Assembly (NCBI RefSeq): GCF_016808335.1
Contig: NC_053138.1
Location: 10,471,900-10,535,899, forward strand
Reading direction: 5' to 3'
From: Panicum virgatum
Lineage: Eukaryota > Streptophyta > Magnoliopsida > Poales > Poaceae
Length of the DNA stretch: 64,000 bases
A program made the translations under genes and the position numbers. Under the pieces are notes generated by a model, which searched no databases, was not told the origin of the DNA, and saw only the letters and a program-made list of their open reading frames with translations. Below, piece after piece: positions 52,333-63,824 of this stretch (position 1 is the stretch's first letter; every line of letters begins with the position of its first letter).

Positions 52333-52480
52333 TAGGAGTAGTCTCTAAACTAGAACCTTTGCTCTAATAATCATGTATCCATGGAGTCTGTACCCCACCA
52401 TGTTGCAATAAATGTCATCTACCCCCTTTTTGTGTACCTCAAATATTTGTGCAAAGTTTTCACCCTATCTTTATTTTCAG

Positions 52481-53341
52481 ATGGCTGAGGAAGGATGGAC
52501 CCAGGGCGACTGCCAAGCTGCACCTGGCTTCCCCAGCCTATTGATCAATGCCCTGGAAAGCCTTGGCGTCGCGGAACGCCCAAGGTACTACAGCAGAGAG
52601 TACGAGCATCATGGCACTCTCCGCTGCAGGGTGATCCTTGTCATCGCCAGAAGTGAACGCTACTCCGACATCCAGCCCTGGCGAGTGACCGATAGAGGGT
52701 TTAGGCACCAAGACACCTATCCCTTGGCCATCAGAAAGACACTCCGCTACCTGTGCCGGATTTTCGAAGAACACCTAGCACCCACACCAATGAGGTTCTT
52801 CCCGCCGGCCATCAGGACCCCTGTTTGGGAAGCTCGCATGAGGAGTCTGGAACGGCGCCGCCATGAAGAGGACCCTCTGTACCAAGTGGCTAACTACCTA
52901 ACCGCTTTGGATCAACTCTTCGATGAGCAGGCCCACCTGCTGAGGGAGCAGACCCATCGTGCTGAGCAAGCTGAACTCGCGGTGAGGCTCCAACAGGTCC
53001 GAGCAGCCCAAGCCGAGGCAAGAGCTGCAGCCGCGATCAGCAGTGAAGCAGTTGCACAGGAGAGTCTCAGACAAGCCCGAGACCGGCGCATGCAAGAATG
53101 GACCAGAAGTGGGACCCCAGTTCCGGCCATCGGAGAAGACCATGTTCTACTCGGGACACCCATCATAGGATGGGGACCACTCGTGATAACCTCACAAGCA
53201 CCACCCGAGAACCCCGAAGGGTCTACTGCTGCCGGAGAAGGAGAAGCTACTGCGCAACCCCAAGAGAATGGGGACTTAGAGGACGGCGAGCAGGGACTAC
53301 TCGCACGTTCTGCCCCAGAAGAAGGCTCGCCCCGCGAGTAG
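52481..53341 (+). CDS. Gypsy accessory ORF B, paralogue of ORF A
   Basis: A 286-residue frame of unknown function. The start at 52481 (MAEEGWTQGDCQAAPG) follows TTATTTTCAG directly. The N-terminal domain is paralogous to ORF A (YSREYEHHGTLRC, ARSERYSDIQPW, DTYPLAIRKTLRYL, TPMRFFPP). The middle is an Ala/Arg/Glu-rich coiled coil (about 135-210), and the C-terminus is acidic without the GTQTEE repeats of ORF A. It is intact. The two ORFs arose by duplication within the element and then diverged in their tails. Confidence 0.75.
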   Translation: MAEEGWTQGDCQAAPGFPSLLINALESLGVAERPRYYSREYEHHGTLRCRVILVIARSERYSDIQPWRVTDRGFRHQDTYPLAIRKTLRYLCRIFEEHLAPTPMRFFPPAIRTPVWEARMRSLERRRHEEDPLYQVANYLTALDQLFDEQAHLLREQTHRAEQAELAVRLQQVRAAQAEARAAAAISSEAVAQESLRQARDRRMQEWTRSGTPVPAIGEDHVLLGTPIIGWGPLVITSQAPPENPEGSTAAGEGEATAQPQENGDLEDGEQGLLARSAPEEGSPRE

Positions 53342-53620
53342 ATTGTCCGACCCTACCCTGTTGTTGTACCCTTCTAGCCCGTTCAGCTTAAGTTGTATCC
53401 CTAGTTTGAACCTGTACCCGGACGTGTAGTACGCGTTCTAGTCGTGTTCCCGTGTTGTACCCTGCCTCGCTTTAGTGAAGGTTGCTTGTTTGCCTTGTTG
53501 TGTGCTTGTTGTGTGTGCGCCTCTCGGCAGAAGGTTAATTCTGCCTTTTTCAAAAATACAAATTAAACAACTTAAACATCACCTAATCCCAAACTCACAA
53601 AAACCCTACCCAATCTGCAG

Positions 53621-54893
53621 ATGGTTTCTCGAAGCGTCACGAGGGCCTCCCGTGTCAGGGACCCTGCAGCTGCTGATGCAGGAGTGCGTCCTAACGGGCA
53701 AAACCATCCTCAGGAAGAACAAGAAGTGAGTCAGGGCAGAGGAGAAAATCATGATGCATAGCTGCCACCACCACCACCCCCACCCTTCGTGGACCTGGCA
53801 CAAATAATCCATAACCAGACTCTCATACTGGAGACACTGGCCAATGTTCTAGTGAACAGGCAGCCACGAGAGCAGACCTTCAATGACAAGCTGACGGCTT
53901 TTCTGAGGGCCAAGCCACCTACTTTTGCCGGATCCAGCAACCCCTTGGATGCAGATGATTGGCTCCGCGTGATCCAGAGGAAGCTCGAGCCGTTTGGGTG
54001 CCAGGATCGAGATAAAGTCCTCCTGGCAGCACATCAACTCACCGGGACTGCCTTAGCCTGGTGGGAAAATTACTGCGCTGCTGCCAGGGATGCCACCACC
54101 ATTACCTGGAATGAATTCGTGAGGGAGTTCCGCCGATATCACATCCCCTCGGCCACCATGAAGCGCAAGGCAGATGAATTCCGCGCACTTCAGCAGGGGA
54201 GTATGTCGGTGGAGGAGTACACCCACCAGTTTATGGAGTTGGCTCGCTATGCACCAGAAGAAGTGAACAACGATGAGAAAAAGTAGGATATGTTCAAAAA
54301 GGGACTAAACCCAGAACTCAGGACCCTGCTCACCCCTCAGATCTATCCTGAATTCAACACCTTGATGAACAAGGCAATCCTTACAGAGAGGGCCAAGATT
54401 GATGAAAGGAAAGATAACAAGCGCTAGTTTCTGGAGAGCAAGTCACGCCAGCAGGATCGTTTCCAGAAGCCCAGAAGCTTCAGCTACAACACACCAAGGA
54501 CCCAAGCCCCAATAAAGTACAGAACTCAGTCTCAAGTGACGGGACCACGGGCCCCTAACACCCAGCTCAGAAGCCAGAACACCATGAGGGCCCCGCTGAG
54601 TAATGCAAGCCAGGTCATCACCAACAACAGCAATGTGAGGGCCTGCTTCAACTGTCGGGAGACAGGGCATTTCATCGCCGACTGCCCTTATGCCAAGAAC
54701 AAGCCGGCTACTTCAGCTTTCTCCAACACAGTGAACGGACCCAAGCCAGTGCTGACCGGTGCCAACTGAGTGCCCCTCCGCGGCAACAGCAACAACAACA
54801 ACAACAACAACCAGCAGAGGCAATCCCAGCAGTCTTTTGGACGAGCCCGCGTCAACCACACGACGCGCAGGAAGCTCAAGGAGCTCAGGGCGT
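53621..54893 (+). pseudogene. gag: Gypsy gag, four stops and a frameshift
   Basis: The frame starts at ATG 53621 (MVSRSVTRASRVRDPAAA), directly after AATCTGCAG. The retrotransposon gag domain shows WLRVIQRKLEPFGC, TGTALAWWENY and EFRRYHIP then EEYTHQFMELARYAP. The zinc knuckle [14 protein letters not shown] is intact (about 54645-54690). In-frame stops: TAG 53759, TAG 54284, TAG 54425, TGA 54767. A single-base loss near 54865 throws gag out of frame with pol. The protein cannot be made whole from this copy. Confidence 0.85.
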
Positions 54894-57800
54894 AGTACTC
54901 GGTGAGTACCTAGTCAGCTCAACTCTTGCAACAGTACTATTTGATTCTGGAGCATCACACTCATTTATATCCTCGAGTTTTGTGGAGAAACATAAAATAC
55001 CTACAGTACTACTAAAGACACCCCTACTAACCCGGACGCCCGGAGGAGACATCAGGTGTCAACTGGGTTGTCTACGGGTGAGAATTAATTTAAGTGGGGT
55101 AGAGTTTCTAGCAGATCTAGTAGTACTTAAATCAGAAGGGATAGATGTGATCCTTGGAATGGATTGGCTGAGCAAACACAATGGCCTCATAGGTTGTACG
55201 GACAAGGTACTCCATCTAACAAACCCAGAGGGAGTCCGAGTGACCTGTCATACCCGGGAAAGTGGAGCAAACCCGATGGTATTCAGCATGGAAGCCAAGT
55301 CCTTGGAAGAAGTCCCAGTAGTGAGCGAGTACCCAGATGTCTTTCCCGAAGAACTTCCCGGTATGCCACCAGATAGGGACGTAGAATTTGTCATTGATCT
55401 TGTTCCTGGAACCGCCCCCATAGCCAAGAGACCTTATAGGATGGCAGCCTCCGAGTTGGCGGAGTTAAAGAAACAACTAGAGGAGTTACAACGGATTGGC
55501 TTCATCAGGCCAAGTTCGTCTCCTTGGGGAGCCCCGGTCCTATTTGTCAAAAAGAAGGATGGAAGTATGAGGTTGTGCGTTGATTACCGGGCACTGAACG
55601 AAGTTACTATCAAGAACAAGTACCCCCTTCCCAGGATCGATGATTTTTTTGATCAGTTAAAAGGAGCTAAGTACTTCTCCAAGATCGACTTGAGGTCCGG
55701 ATACTTTCAGCTCAAAATTAGGGAGAGCGGCATCCCGAAGACAGCTTTTGTCACCCGATATGGACAGTTTGAGTTCACGGTGATGTCTTTTGGGCTGACA
55801 AATGCACCTGCCTATTTCATGAACCTCATGAACAAAGTGTTTATGGACGAGTTAGATAAGTTTGTCGTAGTCTTCATTGACGACATACTTATTTACTCGA
55901 AGAGTATTCAGGAGCACGAGCAACACTTGAGGGTAGTTTTGGAAAAGCTGAGAGTGCATAGGCTATACGCCAAATTCAGCAAGTGTGAGTTCTGGCTGGA
56001 GAAAGTAGCTTTCCTTGGTCATATTCTGACCGCCGAAGGAGTAGCCGTGGACCCCGAAAAGGTCGAAGCAGTATCCAACTGGCAGCAACCAACCAATGTC
56101 AGTGAGATCAGGAGTTTTCTCGGATTAGCTGGGTATTATCGGAGATTCATTGAGGGATTTTCCAAGATAGCCCGGCCCATGACAGAGCTGCTCAAGAAAG
56201 AGAAGAAGTTCACCTGGACGGAGTCGTGTGAAAGGAGCTTCCAGGAGTTGAAGCGAAGATTGACGACAGCCCCAGTGCTAACCCTGCCGGATATTCATCG
56301 GGATTTTGTCATCTATTGTGATGCGTCCCGACAAGGATTGGGTTGTGTACTGATGCAAGATGGTAAAGTCGTTGCATATGCTTCCCGTCAGCTCAGGACT
56401 CATGAGCAAAACTACCCGACCCATGACTTGGAACTTGCAGCCGTAGTGCACGCACTTAAGATTTGGAGGCATTATTTGATTGGAAATAAGTGCGAAATCT
56501 TTACCGATCATAAAAGTCTGAAGTATATCTTCACCCAACCAGACCTGAACCTGAGGCAGAGAAGATGGCTAGAATTAGTCAAGGATTATAATTTGGAAAT
56601 TCATTACCACCCGGGAAAGGCAAACGTAGTGGCCGACGCCCTTAGTCGGAAATCCTACGGGCCCAAGAACGACCATTTACGAGAGGAAATGGCACGATTA
56701 AATGTGCACATTGTCCCTCGAGGCTCCAGTCAAGTGCTGAACATCCAATCCACTCTGGAAGAAAGAATCAGGAAAGCCCAAAGATTGGACAAGGGACTGA
56801 TGGAAATCCGAAAGCAAACCGGAGAAAATAAGGCACTGGACTTTAGAGTGGATAATAGGGGAACGCTGTGGTATAAAGATAGAATTTGTGTGCCCCAGAA
56901 AGGAGATTTCAGGCAAATAATCATGGATGAGGCCCACAACTCGGCCTACTCCATTCACCCAGGATCCACCAAGATGTATATGGATTTAAGACAGAAATAT
57001 TGGTGGAATGGGATGAAGGCAGATATTGCACGGTTCGTCGCCCGTTGTGATACTTGCCAAAGAATCAAAGCTGAGCACCAGAAGCCGGCAGGATTACTAC
57101 AACCTCTACCCATCCCGGTTTGGAAATGGGATGAAATAGGGATGGATTTTGTGGTAGGGTTGCCCAGAACCCAGAAGGGACATGATTCCATATGGGTAAT
57201 AGTGGACCGACTCACTAAAGCGGCTCACTTCATACCCGTACGGACTAACTACGGCGGAGAGAAGCTAGCCAAGCTCTATGTGGAAAATATAGTGAAGTTG
57301 CATGGTGTGCCCAGTCGAATTGTTTCAGACAGAGGGACCCAGTTCACCTCTAGATTTTGGAAGAGTTTGCATAAAGCCATGGGCACCAAGCTAGACTTTA
57401 GCTCCGCTTATCACCCACAGATAGATGGTCAGACAGAAAGGGTGAATCAGATTATGGAAGATATGTTGAGGTCATGTGTTCTCACCTACGGCAAAGATTG
57501 GGAACAGAGTTTACCCTATGCTGAGTTCTCATACAATAATGGGTATCAAGCAAGCTTGGGCATGTCACCGTTCGAAGCCCTCTACGGAAGGAAATGCAGA
57601 ACCCCTCTGATGTGGTCAGAAGTTGGAGAACGTGCCCTAGTCGGGCCCGCACTCATAAAAGAAGCAGAAGAAAGAGTAGCCGAGATTAGAGAGAAACTGA
57701 AAGCAGCCCAGTCCCGACAGAAGAGCTACGCGGACAAGAAAAGACGGGAAATTTGCTTCAACCCGGGGGATTTCGCGTATCTCAAGGTGTCACCTATTCG

Positions 57801-58188
57801 AGGGACCCGAAGATTTCAGGAGCAAGGAAAATTGGCCCCTCAGTATATTGGACCATACCGAGTTCTGAAGAAAGTTGGAGCGGTAGCATACCGATTGGAA
57901 TTACCAGAAGAAATGTCAGATATACACCCAGTATTCCATGTCTCACAGCTAAGAAAATGTTTGAGGGTACCCGAGGCAGAGCATGTGCTAGTGGAAATGA
58001 TAGATCTACAGCCAGACCTACGATATCAAGAAGTACCGGTCAAGATTCTCGACACCGTCACCAGGAGGACTAGAAACTCTGAAGTACGAATATGCAGAGT
58101 CCAGTGGAGCAGACACAGAGTAGAAGAAGCGACGTGGGAACGCGAAGACGCTCTGAAGAAGGAATTTCCCCATCTCTTCAGGAACTAG
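54868..58188 (+). CDS. pol: Gypsy pol polyprotein with chromodomain
   Basis: Open for more than 1100 codons without a stop. It has no own ATG at the left: it would follow gag. Numbering from 54982: the protease [12 protein letters not shown] precedes residue 1; RT has [21 protein letters not shown] (about 197) and the active site FIDDILIYS (about 300); RNase H has [14 protein letters not shown] (about 443); the integrase has an H-H-C-C domain ending [11 protein letters not shown] (about 690), then [17 protein letters not shown] and ERVNQIMED carrying D-D-E. The C-terminal chromodomain-like part is [18 protein letters not shown] (about 1040). All catalytic motifs are intact. Confidence 0.92.
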   Translation, partial: QEAQGAQGVVLGEYLVSSTLATVLFDSGASHSFISSSFVEKHKIPTVLLKTPLLTRTPGGDIRCQLGCLRVRINLSGVEFLADLVVLKSEGIDVILGMDWLSKHNGLIGCTDKVLHLTNPEGVRVTCHTRESGANPMVFSMEAKSLEEVPVVSEYPDVFPEELPGMPPDRDVEFVIDLVPGTAPIAKRPYRMAASELAELKKQLEELQRIGFIRPSSSPWGAPVLFVKKKDGSMRLCVDYRALNEVTIKNKYPLPRIDDFFDQLKGAKYFSKIDLRSGYFQLKIRESGIPKTAFVTRYGQFEFTVMSFGLTNAPAYFMNLMNKVFMDELDKFVVVFIDDILIYSKSIQEHEQHLRVVLEKLRVHRLYAKFSKCEFWLEKVAFLGHILTAEGVAVDPEKVEAVSNWQQPTNVSEIRSFLGLAGYYRRFIEGFSKIARPMTELLKKEKKFTWTESCERSFQELKRRLTTAPVLTLPDIHRDFVIYCDASRQGLGCVLMQDGKVVAYASRQLRTHEQNYPTHDLELAAVVHALKIWRHYLIGNKCEIFTDHKSLKYIFTQPDLNLRQRRWLELVKDYNLEIHYHPGKANVVADALSRKSYGPKNDHLREEMARLNVHIVPRGSSQVLNIQSTLEERIRKAQRLDKGLMEIRKQTGENKALDFRVDNRGTLWYKDRICVPQKGDFRQIIMDEAHNSAYSIHPGSTKMYMDLRQKYWWNGMKADIARFVARCDTCQRIKAEHQKPAGLLQPLPIPVWKWDEIGMDFVVGLPRTQKGHDSIWVIVDRLTKAAHFIPVRTNYGGEKLAKLYVENIVKLHGVPSRIVSDRGTQFTSRFWKSLHKAMGTKLDFSSAYHPQIDGQTERVNQIMEDMLRSCVLTYGKDWEQSLPYAEFSYNNGYQASLGMSPFEALYGRKCRTPLMWSEVGERALVGPALIKEAEERVAEIREKLKAAQSRQKSYADKKRREICFNPGDFAYLKVSPIRGTRRFQEQGKLAPQYIGPYRVLKKVGAVAYRLELPEEMSDIHPVFHVSQLRKCLRVPEAEHVLVEMIDLQPDLRYQEVPVKILDTVTRRTRNSEVRICRVQWSRHRVEEATWEREDALKKEFPHLFRN

Positions 58189-58215
58189 CCGAATCTCGGG
58201 GACGAGATTCATTTT

Positions 58216-58229
58216 AAGTGGGGTAGGTT
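58216..58229 (+). promoter_or_regulatory. Gypsy polypurine tract
   Basis: AAGTGGGGTAGGTT directly precedes the 3' LTR and would prime plus-strand synthesis. Confidence 0.85.
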
Positions 58230-61200
58230 TGTAACATCCCGAAAATCTACTAAAATAAATCGTGCGCTAAAGATGTTTTTCGTCGTTGAGCTCGACTCCC
58301 CTCAAACCCTGAACCCCAAGTCCCAGAATTTTCTCCCGAACAACCCGACGCCGAATTCAATTCGCGTCCCATCTCTTTCCCATCCAACGCGACGCGTCGT
58401 GACCGGCCGCCGCGAATCCCGCCCCCTTTTCTTTTCCCCCGACCGCGTGGCCGACCGTAGCCACGGTCGCCGCTGGCGCGCACCACCTCTCCCCCCTCCT
58501 TCTTTTCTTTCCCCCCCCCCCCCCTCCCATTTTCTTTTTCTCTATTTCTTTTTCCTTTTTCCCATTTCTTTTTCCCCTTTTCTTTTTTTCCTTTTTCTTT
58601 TCTCTCCCTCCCTTCTTTCTTTCTCCCTCCTCTGCCTCGCTCCTCCGCTCGCCCCGAGCCCCGCCAGGCCGGCTCCCTCCCCCGCGCCCGGCCGCCTCCC
58701 AGCTCCGGCCGCCTCCTGCTCCGCTCGGCCACGTTCCCCACCCGTGCACGCAGCGCCCCGCTCCCGGCCTGCGGCTCACGCTCTCCCGCGCGTCGCCCCG
58801 GGCTTGCCCGTGCGCCCGTGCACGCGCACGCGGCGCTCGGCGTGCCGAGCCGCGACAGCCGCGCCGCACCAAGCCGCTTGCCCGCGCCCGGCCGACTCCA
58901 CGGGCCTGCGGCCCACGTGCTCGCCCCGCGCGCTCGCTGCGCCCCGCCATCACCGCCGCGCCGCCCGACGCTCCGCGTGCTGAGCCACGCCGCGACGCTC
59001 GCCGGCCGTGCACGCACCGTGACGTGCCCCACTCGGCTGCCCTCCGTTCACGCGCACGCCCGTACCACACGTGCTCCACGCGGCCGGGCCAACCGCCGCG
59101 CCGCTCGCCGCTTGCGCCACCGCCAGGCCGCTTGGCGACGCGCACAGGTGCCCAGCCCACCCCACGTGCCACAGTGGCCGGCGCGCCTCCCGCCGCTGCC
59201 GAGCGGTCTTGTCGCCACTGTGCGCCGCGAATCAAGCCACCAACCGCCATTAATGGAGTCCGCGGAGCTCGCCGGGTGACCACGCCGCGGCCACCGACCA
59301 CGCCCCCCCCCCCCCCCAACCGACCTACATCGGCTATAAAAGGGCCTCGGGCTCTGCAGCCAACCCCACCGCCGCTCCCAGCTTCTCCCCCGGTCCCGCA
59401 GCGCCGCTGCCACACTCCATCAACGCCGCCGCCGCCGGCTCGCATCGCCCCGCTCCCTCGCCGCGCCCCAGGCCGAGGTGAGCCGGGGAATCGAACCCCA
59501 CGTGCCCCTAGCCCCTTTTCCCCTCACCCCCGGCCGCCGCCGTGGTCCAGGGCGGCCAAATCGGCCGCCGCCGACGCACGGGGACGCCTCCCCTGTTTCC
59601 CAGCGTGAGTGGGAGGAAGGAGATGGCAGTTTTGGCATAAGGTCCTTCCCCTTCCCTCTATTCCATAAAGAACCCCCCCCCCCCCCCCGCCCACTTATGG
59701 CTTTTATCCAAAAACAACCCTGCCCTTTGTTCTAATTTCAAGTAAACCTTTCCACTTAAAAAACATAATTCTAAAGTATACCCTTGACCCTTCCAGTTTA
59801 GTCCAAATATTTCTAGAAATTACAAACAGACCCCTCCCTTCTCAAGGAATAATTACAAGTAGGTCCCCGCTTCCTGATCTAGCCCCTGAACCCTTACAAA
59901 ACCTATTATTTCATGCGCCGAAACAACTCCGATTGACCCCAAACTTTACCATGTCACTTCTATTATAATTTCGGGCCACGCTGTTACCAAATCACTCAAA
60001 GATGTCACTTCTATCTCCATATTTTATGTGTTTCCGATTCGAGCTCAACGATAAATCTTTGTTTTGATTGGACGTTGGTTTGTGTGTGCTGTAGACCACG
60101 GAGTGAACGAAGGAGAGCCCATCAACGAGCAGTACTGTGAGCAGGTGAACGAGGATCAGTTCCACGACCCCGAGCCCGAAGGACAAGACTTCCCCGAAGG
60201 CTACGAAGACGGTAAGTTCAATCCCATCCTTTGATGCATGTTTCTGCCCTAGTTTTTATAAACACGACCCAATGGCCTGTTTTATAAAATTGCATATGTT
60301 TTACTTGCATGAAAACACGGTTGGATAGCCACCCCTTGATTTGTTATAACCATTCCTTGACTACCTAGATTAATGTCTGTTTTCTCTTGGACGTTAATCG
60401 ATATTAAAACGCTTAGGACTTTACTCAAGATATGATTTGTTTTATAAAGAAAATGTGTGCGTATGGGTTGGGACAAATGTGGTGTCTTTGTAAAGAAAGT
60501 GTAGACAGGATGGAGGGCATTTCTACGGATTTGCCTTTTGGTGCGCTCGTGCCATTATGGCAGGGCAAAGGAGGGAGATATTCATCTTGTCGTATCTAAG
60601 GACCGAGTTGGTGTGTCATCTCACCTAACTCCATTATCGTGCAAACCACTCGACCGTTGAATGGGCAACGGCGTAGCATGAATCCCACTAGTTGGTGTGA
60701 TAGCCATCAGGAGAGCTGAGAGCAACGGGTGACTAAGGAAAAGGGATAAGCCCCGAGTGACTTATGCCCGGTTATACCTAAATGAACGGTCGATGACCCC
60801 TTGGTGAATCCCGTGATGGCTAGTCAGGCTTAGCTAAGGTGGGTAATGGCTATGTTGGATCTACACCGACACGACGGTGTTCGAGTTGTGGTATCCTACT
60901 TGTGGGTAAAGTTGCACACCTCTGCAGAGTTAAGAATCTATTCGAATAGTCCGTGCCCACGGTATTGGGCGAGTTACGGTGTGGTCACATAACTAGTGTT
61001 TTATTGGGATGGGCTGGTGTGAGTTGTTTTGGAATTATGTCCGGCAGTTATGCCGTGTGCTACGACGGACGGGGAGTCCGGTAGCAGTTTAAAACTTGAA
61101 CTCCGTGTTACTGCAAAAACTATTTTCAAAAAGGTTTTCTGTCAAATAGACCCCTGCATATAATATCGTTTTTCTGCAAATTGAACCGTAACCTTATCCT

Positions 61201-61612
61201 TGATTTACCTATGCATATTATTCTGTTATAACACCCCCCCCCCCTCCGTGGGTGTGGTTGGACTTGCTGAGTACGTTTGTACTCACCCCTCTCTTACTTT
61301 TTACAGAAGAAGACCCAGACTTCGTACCAGACGACACCGAGTAGGGTTATCGCTCTACACCCAACCTTGCCTATGGAACCAGCCCTGTTGAGATGCCTCC
61401 GCTGTCGCAATACTCTGAACCTGTGGTAGACCCTATGTGGTTTGCGGTCTGGTGTTATGTAGTAGCATGGTTAATTATTATCATCATCTGTATCGAGTGT
61501 CCTCCAAGGTTTGTACGGTTTTGAACCATCTGATGCAATAAATGTGGCATCAGCCTCCTGGGACTGGTGTTTTGTATCACATTTAAGTCTTCTCTTATGA
61601 GGGGACGCTTCA
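58230..61612 (+). repeat. Gypsy 3' LTR
   Basis: Nearly identical to the 5' LTR, with the TATA box at 59334-59344. The second exon-like segment here keeps the canonical donor GACGGTAAGT (about 60207), where the 5' LTR has GACGGCAAGT. Confidence 0.92.
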
Positions 61613-63824
61613 CACCGCCCCCTGGAACCCCTCACCAACCCGTGCCGCCGCCTTTTGCCCCAAACCCTAGCCCGCGCCGCCATTGGAGCTTAGTGCCGCC
61701 GCCAACCCGCCGCTCCGTCGCTCCCTCGCATAGACCAGCCGTCCCCGGAGCTCTGCCGCAGGGTAAGAAATGCCATGTTCCTCTCGCCATGACCCCGGAC
61801 CGAGCCCACAATCGCTTTTGCCGCGATCCCCTCGTGCTCCCAGGCCAACCCATGCTCGAATCCGTGCCCTGACGGTCGATTTCGGCTAACGCCGGCGACC
61901 CCACCGCCTCTCGCCACCGTGCGCCGCCGCCTGCTGTCGCCAGCGTCGCCGCCGCACCACCGATCCGCTCAAAGCCGTCGGATCTGGATTCGACGATCTA
62001 GATCGGGTCTGACCCGTGTCAACTCAGCCTCTTACCGGTCAACCCTAGGTAGTTTTGCAGAAGAGCAACTAAGTTTTATCGTAATCAACCCGCGATCCAC
62101 TCCAGTTCAAAAATAATTACAAAAGAGCCCTTTATTTTATGTTTTGACCCCTGGACTATTCTAAAATAGAACCCGCCGTCCAGGAGCTGGAGTTTTGCAC
62201 ACTAGCCCCCGAATTTAGGGTTTAATTATGTTTTAGTCCTCGTTTTCTTCACCCAGAGCCCCTGTTCTTTCAAAACTTTTACAAATAAGCCCCTGGAACC
62301 ATGTTTTAGCCATAACTTTTTCGTTTTAGCTCCGTTTTCATCAATTCTTGCGCTCACATGATCCTTGCAATGTGTACAATAGCCTTATCACTTTGTTATA
62401 CTCTGTGAGCACATATTGTTGTGTCTTACAAATCTGTTATGTTAGTCCTTAACCCTTTTGTTAATCGCGACTAAATCCCTAACTCACCGTTTATCCCATA
62501 GTTTCCACGTCCTAGCTCTGTTTTTCGTGTTTTTTTTGCACTCTGTTAACCATAGCAGCGAGCCTTATCCGTTAGTACGCTCTTTTAAAGCTTTTCTTTT
62601 TTTGGTGTATTGTTCTTAGTTGTATTTTCTTGTTTGCTTTGTATGTTGCCCAATGATCACTTCGAGTAGAAGGACCGCTGTTCAAAGCTTAAAGATCAAG
62701 TTTCCCAAGTGAGCAAGAGCTGAAGAGTAGTAAGAGTAGCTTTTCATTGGAGAAAGGCAAGTGACCCTAACCATTCTTCTATCTATGCTTATTTATGATA
62801 ATATTATAAATTAATTAGAACATGGAGAACCACCCAAGAAAACAGTACAACCACAATACTACATGGCTCTGGTCTTGGTTGATTAATTAGAGACTCTAGC
62901 TTGTGACAATCTTACCGAAAGGGCAAGAGGGGATGCATCGATGGGGTATAGCTCGGTCCTCTTGGTGCAATGATTTTGTTTATGGTCCTTTGCTAAGGTA
63001 CCACCTCATTAGAAAGTGTTATGACCACTTTGGCATGAAACCTTAGCGGATTGTCATAGGTTAGGGAATCTTTGTAAAGGCCTTGTAGCGTCCCTATGCA
63101 GTCATACCTAAGGAAGTGTGATATGGTGCCTGGCCCGCACTTGCATGGTTGGGTTTAAAGTTCTTTGAACTTCTACGCGAATTGTGAGTAAAGTGTACAA
63201 TATCTGCAAAGTGTAAAACTAATATATTAGCCGTGCTTACGGTTAAGAGCAGCTTGGACCCTCACATGATTAATAAATTTAAAGATGGATTTAAATCATA
63301 TTCTGATTATTTCTTGTGGCGTTGCTGAGTACCAACTATAAGTGTACTCACCCTTGCTTACTGCTGCTTAGACGAAGAAGGTATATGATGAAGTTTATTG
63401 AAGATGTAGATGAGTTCTAGGGGTACGCAACCTCCGGTCGATTGCCTGTGAAGTTTGGAGTCTTTGGTTCCAGGATAAGCTGTATAACTCTGATAGACTT
63501 TTAATTGTTGTATTTCTCTTTTTCGTGATACTATTACTAATTATTCACCTATAAAGTCACTATATGTATGAAACTTTGACACTGGCATACATATAGTTAT
63601 ACATTCGGTTTTGTCCTTAAAATCGGGTGTGACAAAAACTATCACTGCAGCATGAAGAAAAAAAGAGATTGTTCCTTTGAAATTATAGCACCTCAGGGAA
63701 AACCAACAACATTGACACTCAAATTAAATAGTATAAATCAAGTGAGATACCTGCATTAAAGTATGAATGGAAATATATTTAAGTCTGTAAAATATCCCTA
63801 AAATTAATATTTTTTGGTTCTTCT

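Larger units (their letters stand above)
47937..61612 (+). mobile_element. Tekay/Del-type Gypsy element, recent, with chromodomain
   Basis: CACCG is duplicated at 47932-47936 and 61613-61617. LTRs of 3382 and 3383 bp differ only by scattered substitutions, homopolymer-length changes and one 9-nt indel. The order is primer site, two accessory ORFs, gag, pol (protease, RT, RNase H, integrase, chromodomain), polypurine tract. Pol order and chromodomain place it with chromoviruses; LTR length and ORFs before gag recall rice RIRE3/RIRE8. Gag is broken, so it would need help from another copy. Confidence 0.92.
47338..63634 (+). mobile_element. Older solo LTR, split by the Gypsy element
   Basis: It starts TGTCACACCTTGAAATTTTA (47338) and ends ATCGGGTGTGACA (63634), with AAGAC (47333-47337) against AAAAC (63635-63639). 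Without the Gypsy it is about 2.6 kb. The TATA box CCCTATATAAGTGCC is near 47917. The right part has a splice-donor-like GCAGGGTAAGAA (about 61758) and, near 63325-63375, CTGAGTAC...GTACTCACCC followed by an acceptor-like GCTTAG. This is the same layout as in the Gypsy LTR, so it is probably from a related Gypsy family. Confidence 0.8.
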
